Assembly (NCBI GenBank): GCA_023168345.1
Contig: AP025689.1
Location: 2,540,001-2,604,000 of the forward strand
Reading direction: 5' to 3'
DNA from: Lysinibacillus sp. PLM2
GTDB taxonomy: Bacteria > Bacillota > Bacilli > Bacillales_A > Planococcaceae
Length of the DNA stretch: 64,000 nucleotides
The number at the start of each line of letters is the position of its first letter. Position 1 is the stretch's first letter. Below, one piece after another: positions 31,201 to 42,366 of this stretch. Position numbers and translations under genes: made by a program. The notes under the pieces are model-generated. The model saw nothing but the letters and a program-made list of their open reading frames with translations, was not told the DNA's origin and ran no database searches.

Positions 31201-31404
31201 ATGAAAAGGAAAAGAAGAAAAAGCTATAATCCATATCTATTGCCACCTTGGCTAAGAAAAGTTCGTTTTTATTGTAAACAAATGCTTATTCCAATCGCAG
31301 TGTTTCAAGGCTTGAGAACATTATTTTTACCTACAACGGGCGATTTCTTATTGTTAATATTATTAATTTTTATCACTTGGTTACTCTGGATTGATTTTAT
31401 TTGA
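31201..31404 (+). CDS. Small basic membrane protein, unknown
   Basis: A 67-residue protein with a very basic N-terminus (KRKRRKSYNPYLLPPWLRK), a middle KQMLIPIAVFQGLRTLFLP and a C-terminal hydrophobic helix (LLLILLIFITWLLWIDF). AAAGGAAAGGA lies about 10 nt before the start. It is divergent from valS, sharing the intergenic region, and its last 24 bp overlap the 3' end of the spoVID-like gene on the other strand. I do not recognise it. It is likely real given the ribosome site and sensible membrane topology. Confidence 0.6.
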   Translation: MKRKRRKSYNPYLLPPWLRKVRFYCKQMLIPIAVFQGLRTLFLPTTGDFLLLILLIFITWLLWIDFI

Positions 31405-32328
31405 TCTTAAATCAAGTAGCGTATAAGATTCTGTTAAATCTGAGAAGAAATCATCTTCTTCAAACGGGAAGATAGATGGTTCTTCATTTTCTCTTTCTTG
31501 TAAGAGAATATTTTCAGCTTCTACTAATTCAGGTGACTTAGTTTGAAGCTCTTCATCAACAGTTAATTCAGCTTCTGCAAATTCCTCAGTTATTTCTTTT
31601 GGTAACTCTACTTCTGGTAATTTAGGTTGTAGTAATTCTGGCTCTTTTAACTTAGTTTCCTCTGGATTCAAAACATTCGTTGTTTGTAGGATTTTTTCTG
31701 GCTCTATATAATTGCTATAACTTTCTTCATAGCTTGGTTCAACTTTAGGCTCAACTTGCACTTTCGGAATATTCGTTTCCAATTCATAACTCGGTCGTTC
31801 CTCTATCATTTCAGCAAAGGCTTCTACACTTGGAATATCTAGAGGAATACTGCTAGAATCAATATATTCTAGATTAGGCAATTCAGGTTCGATGAATTCA
31901 TTTTCAAATTCAAAATCTACTTCATCAACTTCTTCTGAAATTGTACAGCATATATCCCATTTAAATGTACAACTTGACCCATCATAAACAAAGAAATTAA
32001 CATCCTCTACATTTAACTGAGGAGTCCAACCTTCTTGAACTTTTTCTTTTGGTAAATTAACTTCCAGTGGTAAAGCATATTCGAAATAGCCTTCATTTCC
32101 GTTCATTTCTAAATGCTCAATAAGTGTTCCTTCACTATATTCAGGAAACTCTTTCGGATTAAAGCGAACTGTTGAAGTAATATGATAAATTCCAACTAGT
32201 CTTAGAGAATCTTCAGTCTCAATTTGTTGCCATCGTGGTTTTATATCAACTGAAACAACTTCTTCTACTATCCCATATTCTTCAGGAAAAACGAATTGCG
32301 TCATAAGATCCCAGTTATAATTTTGCAC
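31381..32328 (-). CDS. SpoVID-like spore coat morphogenetic protein, no LysM domain
   Basis: A 315-residue, very acidic protein. The N-terminal part (about 8-145) reads like the beta-rich N-terminal domain of SpoVID (EEVVSVDIKPRWQQIE, LRLVGIYHITSTV, EYALPLEVNLPKEKV). Then comes a Glu/Pro-rich linker (about 150-290) ending EDDFFSDLTESYTLLDLRS. It sits just below hemL and above valS, the place of spoVID in B. subtilis. The C-terminal LysM domain of B. subtilis SpoVID is missing. It would be the expected partner of SafA at the forespore surface. Start is GTG behind GGGAGGG. The call depends on synteny plus weak likeness. Confidence 0.65.
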   Translation of the reverse strand: MQNYNWDLMTQFVFPEEYGIVEEVVSVDIKPRWQQIETEDSLRLVGIYHITSTVRFNPKEFPEYSEGTLIEHLEMNGNEGYFEYALPLEVNLPKEKVQEGWTPQLNVEDVNFFVYDGSSCTFKWDICCTISEEVDEVDFEFENEFIEPELPNLEYIDSSSIPLDIPSVEAFAEMIEERPSYELETNIPKVQVEPKVEPSYEESYSNYIEPEKILQTTNVLNPEETKLKEPELLQPKLPEVELPKEITEEFAEAELTVDEELQTKSPELVEAENILLQERENEEPSIFPFEEDDFFSDLTESYTLLDLRSNKINPE

Positions 32329-32454
32329 TTATATCCCTCCCGCTACTACAATATGCGCGTGATTCTTAAGTATGCAAAATATAGTAACTATTATTTTTAT
32401 TAGAAGAATTGGAGAATAAAATCTTATTTTCTTACTATTTTTCAGTAGATATAA

Positions 32455-32492
32455 AAATAAGAAACGCCCCTTCTAAGTGAATAGAAGGGACC
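32455..32492 (-). terminator. Terminator after hemL
   Basis: CCCTTCT attcactt AGAAGGG (32468-32489), followed on the minus strand by GCGTTTCTTATTTTT. Ends the hem operon before the spoVID-like gene. Confidence 0.75.
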
Positions 32493-32524
32493 ATTTATAC
32501 TTGGGAGTTTAACTTATATAAATT

Positions 32525-33814
32525 CTATCGTGATAATTTTTCAAACACAATGTGAAATGCTTGAATCGTTTTTTCAATATGTTCTTTCGTATGTGCAGTT
32601 GAAATAAATAAGCCTTCGAATTGTGAAGGTGGTAAATATATCCCCTCTTCAGCCATTAACTTATAATATTCAGCAAATAATTCTAAATCAGAAGTCTTCG
32701 CTGAAGCAAAGTCCACAACATCATCATTTGTTAAGAATAAACCAATCATTGAACCCGCACGATTAACAGTGTGTGGGATATTGAATTTTTGAGCAGCTTC
32801 ACGAATACCGTTTTCAAGCATGTCTCCAAGTGTTTTAAAGTATTCATATGATTCAGGAGTAAGTCTTGATAATGTTTCGATTCCTGCAGTCATCGCAAGA
32901 GGGTTTCCAGATAAAGTACCCGCTTGATATACTGGTCCAGCCGGTGCAACATGCTCCATAATGTCACGGCGACCACCAAATGCTCCAACAGGTAGACCTC
33001 CGCCAACAACTTTACCTAGACATGTTAAATCAGGTGTAACACCAAAGTAACCTTGGGCGCAATTGTAATCGACACGGAATCCTGTCATGACTTCGTCAAA
33101 AATTAATAGTGAGCCATGTTCTTTCGTTACTTCTCTTAACCCCTCTAAGAACCCTGGTTTTGGAGGAACAACACCCATATTACCTGCTACTGGTTCAACA
33201 ATCACAGCGGCAATTTGCTTACCGAATTTTTCAAAGACAACTTTCACTGCATCAATATCGTTATATGCGACAGTCATTGTATTTTTTGCAATGTCCGATG
33301 GAACTCCAGGGCTATCAGGTAAACCGAGTGTTGCTACACCCGAACCTGCTTTTATTAACAATGAATCACCATGGCCGTGGTAAGAACCTTCGAATTTCAA
33401 AATAATATCTCGACCTGTAAATCCACGCGCTAAACGAAGGGCAGCCATTGTTGCTTCTGTACCCGACGATACGAAACGTACCATCTCAACTGAAGGAACT
33501 CGTTCAATTACTATTTCTGCTAATTTGTTTTCAAGTAATGTTGGTGCACCAAAGGAAGATCCTTTAGCTACTTGTTCTTGAATCGCTTTTACTACATCAG
33601 GGTGAGAATGACCTAGAATAAGTGGACCCCAGCTTAAAACATAATCAATATACTCATTGCCATCGATATCACGAATTACTGCGCCATTTCCTGACTCAAT
33701 AAAAATTGGATTCAAATTTACCGACTTGAATGCTCGAACTGGACTATTCACTCCACCCGGCATTAAATTAACCGCTTCTTCAAAGGCATTAATTGAATTC
33801 GTAAATGTTTTCAT
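32525..33814 (-). CDS. hemL: Glutamate-1-semialdehyde 2,1-aminomutase
   Basis: A 429-residue PLP enzyme making 5-aminolevulinate from glutamate-1-semialdehyde. PLP lysine is in [35 protein letters not shown] and YHGHGDSLL are substrate/PLP-contact motifs. Last gene of hemAXCDBL. Follows hemB by 3 bp behind GGAGGAG. Confidence 0.97.
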   Translation of the reverse strand: MKTFTNSINAFEEAVNLMPGGVNSPVRAFKSVNLNPIFIESGNGAVIRDIDGNEYIDYVLSWGPLILGHSHPDVVKAIQEQVAKGSSFGAPTLLENKLAEIVIERVPSVEMVRFVSSGTEATMAALRLARGFTGRDIILKFEGSYHGHGDSLLIKAGSGVATLGLPDSPGVPSDIAKNTMTVAYNDIDAVKVVFEKFGKQIAAVIVEPVAGNMGVVPPKPGFLEGLREVTKEHGSLLIFDEVMTGFRVDYNCAQGYFGVTPDLTCLGKVVGGGLPVGAFGGRRDIMEHVAPAGPVYQAGTLSGNPLAMTAGIETLSRLTPESYEYFKTLGDMLENGIREAAQKFNIPHTVNRAGSMIGLFLTNDDVVDFASAKTSDLELFAEYYKLMAEEGIYLPPSQFEGLFISTAHTKEHIEKTIQAFHIVFEKLSR

Positions 33815-33817
33815 AGT

Positions 33818-34798
33818 TTATTTCTCCTCCAACCAACGAGCTACATCTTTTGCGTGATAAGTTAAAATCATATCTGCTCCTGCACGTTTCATACCTAATA
33901 ATGTTTCAAGAACAATTGATTTTTCTTCAATCCAGCCATTTTGTGCTGCCGCTTTGATCATCGCATATTCACCAGAAACATTATAAGCAACGATTGGCAA
34001 ATTATAGTTGTTACGTACATCACGGATAATATCTAAATATGACAATGCAGGCTTAATGATTAAAATATCTGCACCTTCTTCAATATCTGACTCAGCTTCT
34101 CGGAATGCTTCTAAGCGATTTGCTGGATCCATTTGATAGGTTTTACGATCACCGAATTGAGGGGCTCCATCAGCTGCTTCACGGAATGGGCCATAGTAGC
34201 TTGATGCATATTTCACAGCATAAGACATAATTGGTACATCCTCAAAACCTGCTTCATCAAGAGCTACGCGAATTGCCGCAACAAATCCATCCATCATGTT
34301 TGATGGTGCAATAATATCTGCACCAGCTTTTGCCTGTGAAACAGCTGTACGAGCTAAAACATCAAGTGATGGGTCATTTAATATTTTCTCACCTTCTACT
34401 AATCCACAATGACCATGGTCAGTAAACTCGCATAAACAAGTATCTGCAATCACAAGTAATTCCGGGTAACGTTCTTTAATTTGACGAGTTGCTTTTTGTA
34501 CGATTCCGTGATCATGAAATGCTCCTGTCCCAACTGCATCCTTTTCAGCCGGAATACCAAATAAAATAATCGCTGGTATACCAAGTTCAACAACCTCATC
34601 TACTTCTGTATTCAACGTGTCCAAAGAAAACTGATAGACGCCTGGCATAGAACTAATAGGGTTTTTAATATTCTCACCTTCGATTACAAAAATCGGGTAA
34701 ATTAAGTCCTCTTTGTGTAAATATGTTTCTTTCACCATTGATCTCATTGTTTTTGAAGTTCTTAGACGACGATGTCTTTTGAAATTTAGTTCAGTCAT
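33818..34798 (-). CDS. hemB: Delta-aminolevulinic acid dehydratase (porphobilinogen synthase)
   Basis: A 326-residue zinc-type HemB joining two 5-aminolevulinates. The zinc cysteines are in [13 protein letters not shown], the Schiff-base lysine region in [15 protein letters not shown], and [13 protein letters not shown] is conserved. The start at 34798 is set by AGGAGG at 9 nt; the coding ends of hemD and hemB overlap by 8 bp there. The frame beginning at 34828 is inside hemD. Confidence 0.97.
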   Translation of the reverse strand: MTELNFKRHRRLRTSKTMRSMVKETYLHKEDLIYPIFVIEGENIKNPISSMPGVYQFSLDTLNTEVDEVVELGIPAIILFGIPAEKDAVGTGAFHDHGIVQKATRQIKERYPELLVIADTCLCEFTDHGHCGLVEGEKILNDPSLDVLARTAVSQAKAGADIIAPSNMMDGFVAAIRVALDEAGFEDVPIMSYAVKYASSYYGPFREAADGAPQFGDRKTYQMDPANRLEAFREAESDIEEGADILIIKPALSYLDIIRDVRNNYNLPIVAYNVSGEYAMIKAAAQNGWIEEKSIVLETLLGMKRAGADMILTYHAKDVARWLEEK

Positions 34799-35555
34799 TC
34801 CATTTTTCCTCCTCATTACTAATCTCATTAATTACTGCTTCCAATGTATACGTATTAGGCTGATATGTAACATGGCCACCACGTTTTTCTATTGCTTGTG
34901 CTGTTATATGTCCAATGCTAGCTAATTTTACACTATCCCATCCAACAATTGGCGCAATATGTATTGCAAAAACATTTACAGCTGAAGGACTAGCAAAAAT
35001 AATTATGGGTTGATCCTTCGATTTAATAACGTTTACTAAACTTTGAATATGCTCTAGAAAATCTTCTGTATCATAAACAATCCACTCATCCACAGAAAAA
35101 GGTACACCATTTTTTATAGTATCCTTCGCTTTACTTCCTCTTACGAATAAGCAACGTGGGTTTCCTTCTATGATTTTTGGAAATTCCTCTATAAAATGAT
35201 CAGCACTATAGATGGATGGCATAAAATCAACCGTTAGACCATTAGCTACTAATCGATCTCTCGTTTTCTCCCCAACAGCAGCTATTTTTCCTTTTAGCAT
35301 TGAAGGTAAAAGTTGATGTCTAAGCATTTTAGCGCTAAATGCATCAACCGCATTTTGACTTGTAAAAATAAGCCAATCAAAATTCCGTGCCATTTCCAGT
35401 TGCATATGATCATACGGTTCTATTATTTCAAAAATTTTAATGAGTGGAAAGATATGTACTTCTCCACCCAATTGTTGAATTTTATTTACAATCGAACGAG
35501 TTATGGAAGAACCAGTCAATATAACGGTTTTACCATGAAGTGATTGCTTAAGCAT
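34791..35555 (-). CDS. hemD: Uroporphyrinogen-III synthase
   Basis: A 254-residue HemD that closes and inverts ring D of hydroxymethylbilane. The two-domain fold is suggested by [46 protein letters not shown] and [12 protein letters not shown]. HemD is poorly conserved; the operon position between hemC and hemB makes it firm. ATG at 35555 overlaps the hemC end by 8 bp; a TTG directly before it is an alternative start. Confidence 0.93.
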   Translation of the reverse strand: MLKQSLHGKTVILTGSSITRSIVNKIQQLGGEVHIFPLIKIFEIIEPYDHMQLEMARNFDWLIFTSQNAVDAFSAKMLRHQLLPSMLKGKIAAVGEKTRDRLVANGLTVDFMPSIYSADHFIEEFPKIIEGNPRCLFVRGSKAKDTIKNGVPFSVDEWIVYDTEDFLEHIQSLVNVIKSKDQPIIIFASPSAVNVFAIHIAPIVGWDSVKLASIGHITAQAIEKRGGHVTYQPNTYTLEAVINEISNEEEKWND

Positions 35556-36477
35556 CAAGCTCAGCCTTTACTTTTTGAATCAAATCAAATGCACCCTGTT
35601 CAGTTAATTTACGCGCCACTTCTTTTCCTAGCTCTACTGGATCTTTTCCTGTTAACGTTTCTTTATAGAAAACAGAAGCATCTGGTGCTGCAACAAGTCC
35701 TGTTAATGTTATTACATCTCCATCTGTTGTTGCATATCCTGCAATTGGAACTTGACATCCGCCATCCATTGCACCTAAAAACGCTCTTTCTGCAAAGGCT
35801 TCATTCCAAGTTGTAGGATCCGTCAATTTTGCTAGTTCTGCCAATAACTCTTCATCATCAGCGCGACATTCAATACCTAAAGTGCCTTGTGCAACGGCAG
35901 GTAAACAAAGATCTGTATCTAAATATTCAGTGACAATTGTATCGCTCCAACCTAAACGTTTTAGGCCAGCAGCAGCTAAAATAATTGCATCGAAATTTTC
36001 AGATTCAAGCTTTGCTAAGCGTGTATCAACATTCCCACGTATCCATTTAATTTCTAAGTCTGGACGAGCTTGTAATATTTGAGCACTGCGGCGAAGAGAG
36101 CTTGTCCCAACAACCGCTCCTTTCGGTAGATCCTTGAACTTCACATGACCGTTTGAAATAAAAGCATCACGTGCATCTTCACGAGGTGGAATGCAACCAA
36201 TTACAAAACCTTCAGGCAAAACAGCTGGCATATCTTTCATAGAATGTACAGCAAAATCAATTTCTTTATCATAAAGGGCTTGTTCAATTTCCTTAACAAA
36301 AAGGCCTTTTCCACCAACTTTTGAGAGTTGTACATCTAAAATCTTATCGCCTTTTGTTACAATTTCTTTTACTTCAAACTCGAAAGGTGCACCTGCTTTT
36401 TTTAATTCATTAATAAACCAATTTGTTTGTGTAAGTGCTAATTTACTCTTTCTTGAACCTACTATAATTTTTCTCAA
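35548..36477 (-). CDS. hemC: Hydroxymethylbilane synthase (porphobilinogen deaminase)
   Basis: A 309-residue HemC that links four porphobilinogens. [12 protein letters not shown] at the start, [38 protein letters not shown] and the cofactor cysteine in [12 protein letters not shown] are all present. The start is TTG at 36477, 6 nt after AGGA; upstream in-frame TTG codons have no ribosome site. Confidence 0.97.
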   Translation of the reverse strand: MRKIIVGSRKSKLALTQTNWFINELKKAGAPFEFEVKEIVTKGDKILDVQLSKVGGKGLFVKEIEQALYDKEIDFAVHSMKDMPAVLPEGFVIGCIPPREDARDAFISNGHVKFKDLPKGAVVGTSSLRRSAQILQARPDLEIKWIRGNVDTRLAKLESENFDAIILAAAGLKRLGWSDTIVTEYLDTDLCLPAVAQGTLGIECRADDEELLAELAKLTDPTTWNEAFAERAFLGAMDGGCQVPIAGYATTDGDVITLTGLVAAPDASVFYKETLTGKDPVELGKEVARKLTEQGAFDLIQKVKAELDA

Positions 36478-36548
36478 AATAATTCCTACCCTTCTATTCA
36501 ATTACACCTGACTAATTTGCCCTTGAGTTTATATTCGCAATTAGTTTT

Positions 36549-37376
36549 TTAATACCATAAATGGAATCCTGAAAGTTTACTTCCTAAAAAGAAATTAATT
36601 ACCACTAATAAAAATGTATAAATCTGAGCCCAGGAATAACTAATTCCTGTTAGCTTACCTTTACGATGTAAGATCATAATTATGAAATATATAATCGTGA
36701 TTACAAAGGAACCAAGAATTTTTGCATCAATAATAGAGAATTTTTCCATCGTCATGAATGCCCATTCCAATCCTAAAAGAATACTTATAAGGAAGATTGG
36801 TATAGCTACTAATATCGATTTATTAATCCAATTTATAATCTGGTTTAGTGCAGGTAAGCGACTCCATAGCTTAGAATATTTTTTTTCTTTCAGTATTCTA
36901 TATAAAATTAAATACAAAATTGAAAAGACGAATGCTAACGTAAACGCTGCATAAGCTAAAATTGCAAAACTAATATGAATGACCAACATCTCTGAAATTA
37001 CTGTTTCCCCTAAAGCGGGATTAATTTGATCTTGGGCAAATAAATGAATTGTTACAAATATAAATCCAAGAATATTAATAAAGAAAACAGGCAAATCTAC
37101 GCGTGCGATACAATGTAATATGATTGAAATAGTAATTAATAGCCATGCATAGAAATATACACCTTCAATCAACGATAAAATCGGGAATCGCTTCGTCTCC
37201 ATTACATAAAGTAATAAAAATGCTGTTTGCATAATCCACACAATCGAAACGAGCCAAAAGGCAATTCGCCTGATTTTATTTTGTTTGTAAAAATAATCTA
37301 TAAAATATAAAACAATACATATCGCATATAGGATAACCATCATCTCATATAATCTAGTCATCGCTAATTCAGTCAT
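36549..37376 (-). CDS. hemX: HemX, CcsA-like membrane protein of heme synthesis
   Basis: About 275 residues with eight hydrophobic helices. HISFAILAYAAFTLAF (conserved His) and LGLEWAFMTM are shared with the cytochrome c assembly (CcsA/ResC) family. In B. subtilis HemX lowers the level of HemA, the first enzyme of the pathway. It lies between hemA and hemC, the standard order. Start at 37376 is favoured because GGAGAAGGG ends directly at the ATG of 37382. Confidence 0.93.
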   Translation of the reverse strand: MTELAMTRLYEMMVILYAICIVLYFIDYFYKQNKIRRIAFWLVSIVWIMQTAFLLLYVMETKRFPILSLIEGVYFYAWLLITISIILHCIARVDLPVFFINILGFIFVTIHLFAQDQINPALGETVISEMLVIHISFAILAYAAFTLAFVFSILYLILYRILKEKKYSKLWSRLPALNQIINWINKSILVAIPIFLISILLGLEWAFMTMEKFSIIDAKILGSFVITIIYFIIMILHRKGKLTGISYSWAQIYTFLLVVINFFLGSKLSGFHLWY

Positions 37377-37527
37377 TAGCATCCCTTCTCCATCAAAAAA
37401 TGATTTTTATCGGGTGTTATCTATAGAATCACGCCAAAATAATAGCGTTTCCGTATCTAGTTTAACATACTGATACGAAAACGCCTTATCTCATTTATAT
37501 CCTTTTAAGTTTCCATTGCAACTTATA

Positions 37528-38883
37528 TTAATAAGACAATTTAGGATTTCCCACTGTCTCAATATTTTCTGTTGCTAACTTCTCCTTAACTTGCAGATTA
37601 TTCAATTCTTCTTGAACTGCATCTTCAATACCAAAAATTTGTTGGAATAATTGAAGCTGTTCCTTCGCTTTAGGTGAATTCGCTAGTTCTTTTGCTTGAA
37701 GAATTGGTTCCTTCAATAATTGATTGATAATGGATTTCGTATGCTTATTTAAAATTTTTCGTTCTCGATCTGTTAAATTGGGCATCTTATTTTCAATACT
37801 CATCATCGTCTCTTCTTGAATTCGACTAGCTTTTTTACGCAATGAAGAAATTACAGGCACAACACCTAAAGTAGCAATCCAATCTTTGAATTCGTCTACT
37901 TCTTTCACTATCATCTTAGATATATCCTGAGCTGCCTTTTCACGTTCCGCAAGGTTCGCCTCAACAATACCTTGTAAATCATCAATGTCGTACAAGAAAA
38001 CGTTAGGTAAGTCACCAATCTTCGGATCCAAGTCACGTGGAACAGCAATATCTACCATAAATAATGGCTTACCTTTTCTTAATCTTTCTACAAATTGCAT
38101 TAGTTCATAATCAATTACATATTCTGTAGAACCAGTGGAACTGATTAGGATATCCGCTTCCAATAAAGAACATTGTAGTTCTTGCATTGATTTTGCTTGT
38201 CCATTAAATTTTTCTGCAAGTATTTGTGCTTTTTCTAATGTACGGTTAATAACCGTTACTTTACCAACACCACTACCAGCTAAATTCTGCGCTGCCAGTT
38301 CACCCATTTTGCCAGCACCTAGTATTGCTACATGCTTATGTTTTAATGAACCAAATATTTTTTTGGCTAATTCAACAGCAGCATACGAAACTGATACTGC
38401 GTTTTCATTGATCGTTGTCTCATTGTGAGCACGTTTAGCAAAGGTAATTGCTTGTTTAAACAAGTGATTATAAACCGTTCCTGTTGTGCCAATTTCCTGA
38501 GCATCTAAAAAACTTTTCTTAACTTGACCAAGAATTTGTGTTTCACCTAACACCATCGAGTCAATACCAGATGCAACTCGGAATAGATGGTTTAGGGAAT
38601 CGTCATTTTCACGTATATATAAATGTTTATCAAATTCTTCTACCGGAATATCGAACCATTTCGCTAAGAATTGTTTTATATAGTAACGACCAGTATGTAA
38701 TTGATCGACCACAGCATAAATTTCCGTACGGTTGCATGTCGAAACAATTACATCTTCTAATATGCTTTTTTCTTTTTTTAGCGCAGCCATCGCATTCGGT
38801 AAATCGCTTTCGATAAACGACAATTTCTCACGAATTTCGACTGGCGCAGTTTTATAATTCAAGCCTACTACAAGTGTATGCAT
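37528..38883 (-). CDS. hemA: Glutamyl-tRNA reductase
   Basis: A 451-residue enzyme reducing glutamyl-tRNA to glutamate-1-semialdehyde, the first step of heme synthesis by the C5 route. Catalytic Cys50 is in [23 protein letters not shown] and the NADPH fold [13 protein letters not shown] follow; the C-terminal dimer helix runs from about 320. First gene of hemAXCDBL. The leader of about 100 nt and a PerR-like box on the promoter suggest peroxide/metal control, as in B. subtilis. Confidence 0.97.
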   Translation of the reverse strand: MHTLVVGLNYKTAPVEIREKLSFIESDLPNAMAALKKEKSILEDVIVSTCNRTEIYAVVDQLHTGRYYIKQFLAKWFDIPVEEFDKHLYIRENDDSLNHLFRVASGIDSMVLGETQILGQVKKSFLDAQEIGTTGTVYNHLFKQAITFAKRAHNETTINENAVSVSYAAVELAKKIFGSLKHKHVAILGAGKMGELAAQNLAGSGVGKVTVINRTLEKAQILAEKFNGQAKSMQELQCSLLEADILISSTGSTEYVIDYELMQFVERLRKGKPLFMVDIAVPRDLDPKIGDLPNVFLYDIDDLQGIVEANLAEREKAAQDISKMIVKEVDEFKDWIATLGVVPVISSLRKKASRIQEETMMSIENKMPNLTDRERKILNKHTKSIINQLLKEPILQAKELANSPKAKEQLQLFQQIFGIEDAVQEELNNLQVKEKLATENIETVGNPKLSY

Positions 38884-38989
38884 TGAACTTACACCTCACA
38901 CTGTCTTTTTCCAACTCCTATTGTAACACAAAGAAAGCGCTATCCATCAACTAAATTGTGAACATGCTATGAATTGGTTTTATTTTTAA

Positions 38990-39018
38990 ATTAGAATAAT
39001 TCTAATTAAGTGTAACAA
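38990..39018 (-). promoter_or_regulatory. hemA promoter with overlapping PerR-like box
   Basis: Minus strand -35 TTGTTA (39018-39013), 17-bp spacer, -10 TCTAAT (38995-38990). The palindrome TTAGAATnATTCTAA (38991-39005) covers the -10 and matches the 7-1-7 PerR consensus at all but one position per arm. PerR control of hemAXCDBL is known in B. subtilis. Not seen experimentally here. Confidence 0.7.
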
Positions 39019-39105
39019 AGTTTTATCTATTCTTCAATGATTTAAGATTAAATAAGTAGGATTATAAAAATGATTCTCATTATTATTTAAATTATCCCTT
39101 AATTA

Positions 39106-39157
39106 AGAAAAGATGTTTCGTAAAAATCGAAAAAAATCGATTCAAATCAAAACATCT
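39106..39157 (-). terminator. Terminator after engB
   Basis: GATGTTT (39150-39156 side) pairs with AAACATC at the far arm, with an inner AATCGA/TCGATT stem, followed on the minus strand by TTTTCTTAATT. Confidence 0.75.
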
Positions 39158-39202
39158 CCCCTCTCACATATTTAGTTGTGAAATTTGGGTATGTACGATT
39201 CG

Positions 39203-39784
39203 TTACATCCTTTTTTCAATTTCAGCCCAAGCTTGTTCAAAACCTAGACCTATTTCTGATGAAAAGACGATTAATGGATCGCCCTTCTCCATATCTAACG
39301 TGTCTTTCACAACTTTTTTATGTTTATCCCATTTACCTTTTGGAATTTTATCAGCTTTTGTAGCAATAACAATTGTTGGTATATTGTAATGCTTTAAAAA
39401 GTCATACATCATTCGATCATCACTCGTCGGTGAGTGTCTTAAATCAACGATTAATAGTACAGCACGTAGTACATCACGTGCTGTAATATATCGTTCAATC
39501 ATTTTCCCCCATGCTTCTCGCTCGGTTTTTGAAACCTTAGCATAGCCATAGCCTGGCACGTCTACAAAAAACAATTGTTCTTCAATTTTGTAGAAATTAA
39601 GGGTTTGTGTTTTCCCTGGCTTTGAAGACGTGCGTGCTAAAGCTTTACGGCCAATCATTTTATTAATAAATGATGATTTCCCCACATTCGAACGTCCAGC
39701 TAAGGCGAACTCTGGGAGACCACCCTCAGGATACTGTTCTGGTCTTACAGCACTAATTACCAGTTCAACATTATTTACTTTCAT
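39203..39784 (-). CDS. engB: Ribosome-biogenesis GTPase EngB (YsxC)
   Basis: About 193 residues. G1 [13 protein letters not shown]3 DVPGYG, G4 TKADK and [13 protein letters not shown] are intact. It acts in assembly of the 50S subunit. The start at 39784 (after GGAGGTTTTAAAA) overlaps the lonA stop by 14 bp, the same coupling as in B. subtilis. A terminator follows. Confidence 0.97.
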   Translation of the reverse strand: MKVNNVELVISAVRPEQYPEGGLPEFALAGRSNVGKSSFINKMIGRKALARTSSKPGKTQTLNFYKIEEQLFFVDVPGYGYAKVSKTEREAWGKMIERYITARDVLRAVLLIVDLRHSPTSDDRMMYDFLKHYNIPTIVIATKADKIPKGKWDKHKKVVKDTLDMEKGDPLIVFSSEIGLGFEQAWAEIEKRM

Positions 39785-42101
39785 TTTTAAAACCTCCAAC
39801 TAGTGCTAAATTTAGCACCTCGTCAGCAGTAGATACTGGTTTAAATGTAAGCTGCTCTCGAATACTATCTGGTATATCATCAATATCGCGAATATTGTCT
39901 TTCGGCATAATAATTGTTGTTAAACCTGCTCTATGTGCACCTAATGACTTTTCTTTTAAGCCGCCAATTGGTAAAACACGACCACGTAATGTGATTTCAC
40001 CTGTCATACCAATTTCACGTTTAATCGGTTTATTTGTAATAGCCGATACTAATGCTGTACACATTGTTATACCAGCGGATGGACCGTCTTTTGGAACAGC
40101 ACCTTCGGGAACGTGGATATGAATATCATGCTCTTCAAAGAAATTCGCATCGATATTTAACTTATCAGATAAAGAACGAACGTAGGAAAGCGCCGTTTGA
40201 GCGGACTCTTTCATTACTTCCCCTAACTTCCCTGTTAATTGAATCTTACCTTTACCAGGAGTTAAGGATACTTCGATTTGTAATGTATCTCCACCAACAG
40301 TTGTATAAGCTAAACCTGTCGCTACACCAACTTGGTTTTCCGTTTCTGCTTGACCGTAATGGAATTTGTGTTTTCCTAGCATATCAACTAATACTTTTTG
40401 GTTAACTGTTACACGTTTTTTCTCACCTGAAACAATTATTTTTGCTGCTTTACGGCAAAGTGCTGCAATTTGTCTCTGTAAGTTTCGTACACCTGCTTCT
40501 CGCGTATAGTAACGGATTAAATCAACAATCGCTTCATCTTTTACAACGATTTGAGATTTTTTCAATCCATTTTCTTCGATTTGCTTCGGTATTAGGTGAT
40601 TTTTGGCAATTTGGATTTTTTCCATTTCAGTGTAACCAGCAATTGAAATGACTTCCATACGGTCTAATAAAGGACCTGGTATCGTACTTAAATCGTTTGC
40701 AGTAGCAATAAACATTACCTGAGATAAATTATACGGTTCTTCAATGTAATGGTCACTGAAATTATGATTTTGTTCTGGGTCTAATACTTCAAGCATCGCT
40801 GCTGATGGATCTCCTCTAAAATCATTTGACATTTTGTCAATTTCATCTAGTAAAAATACAGGATTTATCGTACTAGCTTTTTTCATTCCTTGAATGATTC
40901 GACCAGGCATTGCACCGACGTAAGTTCTACGATGGCCTCGAATTTCAGACTCGTCACGAACTCCACCAAGTGATACACGTACAAAGTTTCGATCAAGACT
41001 TTCAGCTACTGAGCGCGCTAATGACGTTTTCCCTACTCCTGGAGGTCCAACTAAACAAAGTATTGGTCCACGGACGGAATTTTTTAATTGTCGTACAGAT
41101 AAATATTCTAAAATACGCTCTTTAACTTTTTCTAAACCATCATGATCACGATTCAATATGTTTTCGGCATGTAGAATATCTAATCGATCAGTTGTGCTTT
41201 CAGTCCAAGGGATTGTTACAAGCCATTCGATATAATTACGAATTACACCACTTTCAGCACTTGCGGCAGGTAACTTTTCATAGCGATCAAGTTCTTTGAA
41301 AGCAACACTTTTTGTTGATTCTGGCATTCCTGAGTTTTCAACACGTTTTCTTAAATCGGCTACCTCGCCAGTTTTCCCTTCACGATCGCCTAACTCAGCT
41401 TGAATAGCTTTCATTTGTTCACGTAGATAATACTCTTTTTGAGTACGCTCCATTGCTTGCTTAACTTTTGAATTTATTTTCTTTTCTAAATTCAATACTT
41501 CTTGTTCATCATGTAATCGAATAATTAAATGATCCAAACGTTTTTTTATGTTAAATATACTTAAGATTTCTTGTTTTTCCGCTACTTTAAGTGGTAGGTG
41601 AGATGCGATGACATCCGCTAGCCTACCTGGTTCATCAATATCTAAAACAGAATCAATTGTTTCTGTTGTTATTTTGTTAGAGGACTTCGCATATTTTTCA
41701 AAATAGTTAAGAAGTGTACGCATTAACGCCTCAATTTCTGGATCTTTTACTTTACTATCTTCATGTAACTCGATGCTAACAGAAGTGAAGTCCTTATCTT
41801 CGTAATAATCGATGATTTCTCCTCTACTAACACCTTCAACTAACACACGTAATGTACCATTTGGTAATTTTAACATTTGTTTAACATTAACTAATGTACC
41901 AATTGTATAAAGATCTTCTTTTTCAGGCTTTTCAATACGTAAATCTTTTTGTGTTGCTAAGAAAATGTGATTATCATTTAACATTGCGTACTCTAACGCA
42001 GCTACTGATCTTGCTCTACCTACATCAATATGTAAAACCATTGAAGGGTAGACTAGTAATCCTCGCAAAGGCAGTAATGGTTTTTTATCTTTTTTGCTCA
42101 T
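39771..42101 (-). CDS. lonA: ATP-dependent protease LonA
   Basis: About 776 residues: N-terminal LON substrate domain ([20 protein letters not shown]), long helical linker, AAA+ domain with [11 protein letters not shown] and [10 protein letters not shown], and C-terminal protease with catalytic Ser in [10 protein letters not shown] and Lys in [10 protein letters not shown]. The start at 42101 follows GGAGGTGAT; the frame beginning at 42146 includes that site. clpX lies directly upstream; the lonB gene that separates them in B. subtilis is absent. Confidence 0.97.
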   Translation of the reverse strand: MSKKDKKPLLPLRGLLVYPSMVLHIDVGRARSVAALEYAMLNDNHIFLATQKDLRIEKPEKEDLYTIGTLVNVKQMLKLPNGTLRVLVEGVSRGEIIDYYEDKDFTSVSIELHEDSKVKDPEIEALMRTLLNYFEKYAKSSNKITTETIDSVLDIDEPGRLADVIASHLPLKVAEKQEILSIFNIKKRLDHLIIRLHDEQEVLNLEKKINSKVKQAMERTQKEYYLREQMKAIQAELGDREGKTGEVADLRKRVENSGMPESTKSVAFKELDRYEKLPAASAESGVIRNYIEWLVTIPWTESTTDRLDILHAENILNRDHDGLEKVKERILEYLSVRQLKNSVRGPILCLVGPPGVGKTSLARSVAESLDRNFVRVSLGGVRDESEIRGHRRTYVGAMPGRIIQGMKKASTINPVFLLDEIDKMSNDFRGDPSAAMLEVLDPEQNHNFSDHYIEEPYNLSQVMFIATANDLSTIPGPLLDRMEVISIAGYTEMEKIQIAKNHLIPKQIEENGLKKSQIVVKDEAIVDLIRYYTREAGVRNLQRQIAALCRKAAKIIVSGEKKRVTVNQKVLVDMLGKHKFHYGQAETENQVGVATGLAYTTVGGDTLQIEVSLTPGKGKIQLTGKLGEVMKESAQTALSYVRSLSDKLNIDANFFEEHDIHIHVPEGAVPKDGPSAGITMCTALVSAITNKPIKREIGMTGEITLRGRVLPIGGLKEKSLGAHRAGLTTIIMPKDNIRDIDDIPDSIREQLTFKPVSTADEVLNLALVGGFKNESK

Positions 42102-42278
42102 GCGGGTAATCACCTCCATTTGAATTTTGCGTATCAACCCGCTCACTTATTATGAGATAAAAACAAAACATTTCTCTTGCATATTGTTTACAGTTTTTAT
42201 CCTCTACATGTACATAAGTCATTAACATTTTATGTATCAAAAATCATTTAGGAACGATATGTTCATTAAAGTTGGCAG

Positions 42279-42338
42279 AAAAAGCTGACTTACGACTTTT
42301 ACGCGAATATTTGCGCATCTTTCGAAGTCAGCTTTTCA
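42279..42338 (-). terminator. Terminator after clpX
   Basis: AAAGCTGACTT (42281-42291) pairs with AAGTCAGCTTT (42325-42335), with an inner GCGC/GCG stem. On the minus strand TTTTTCTGCC follows. It makes clpX a separate unit from lonA. Confidence 0.85.
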
Positions 42339-42366
42339 TTTACCTACTTTGTTTCAACACAGTTGC

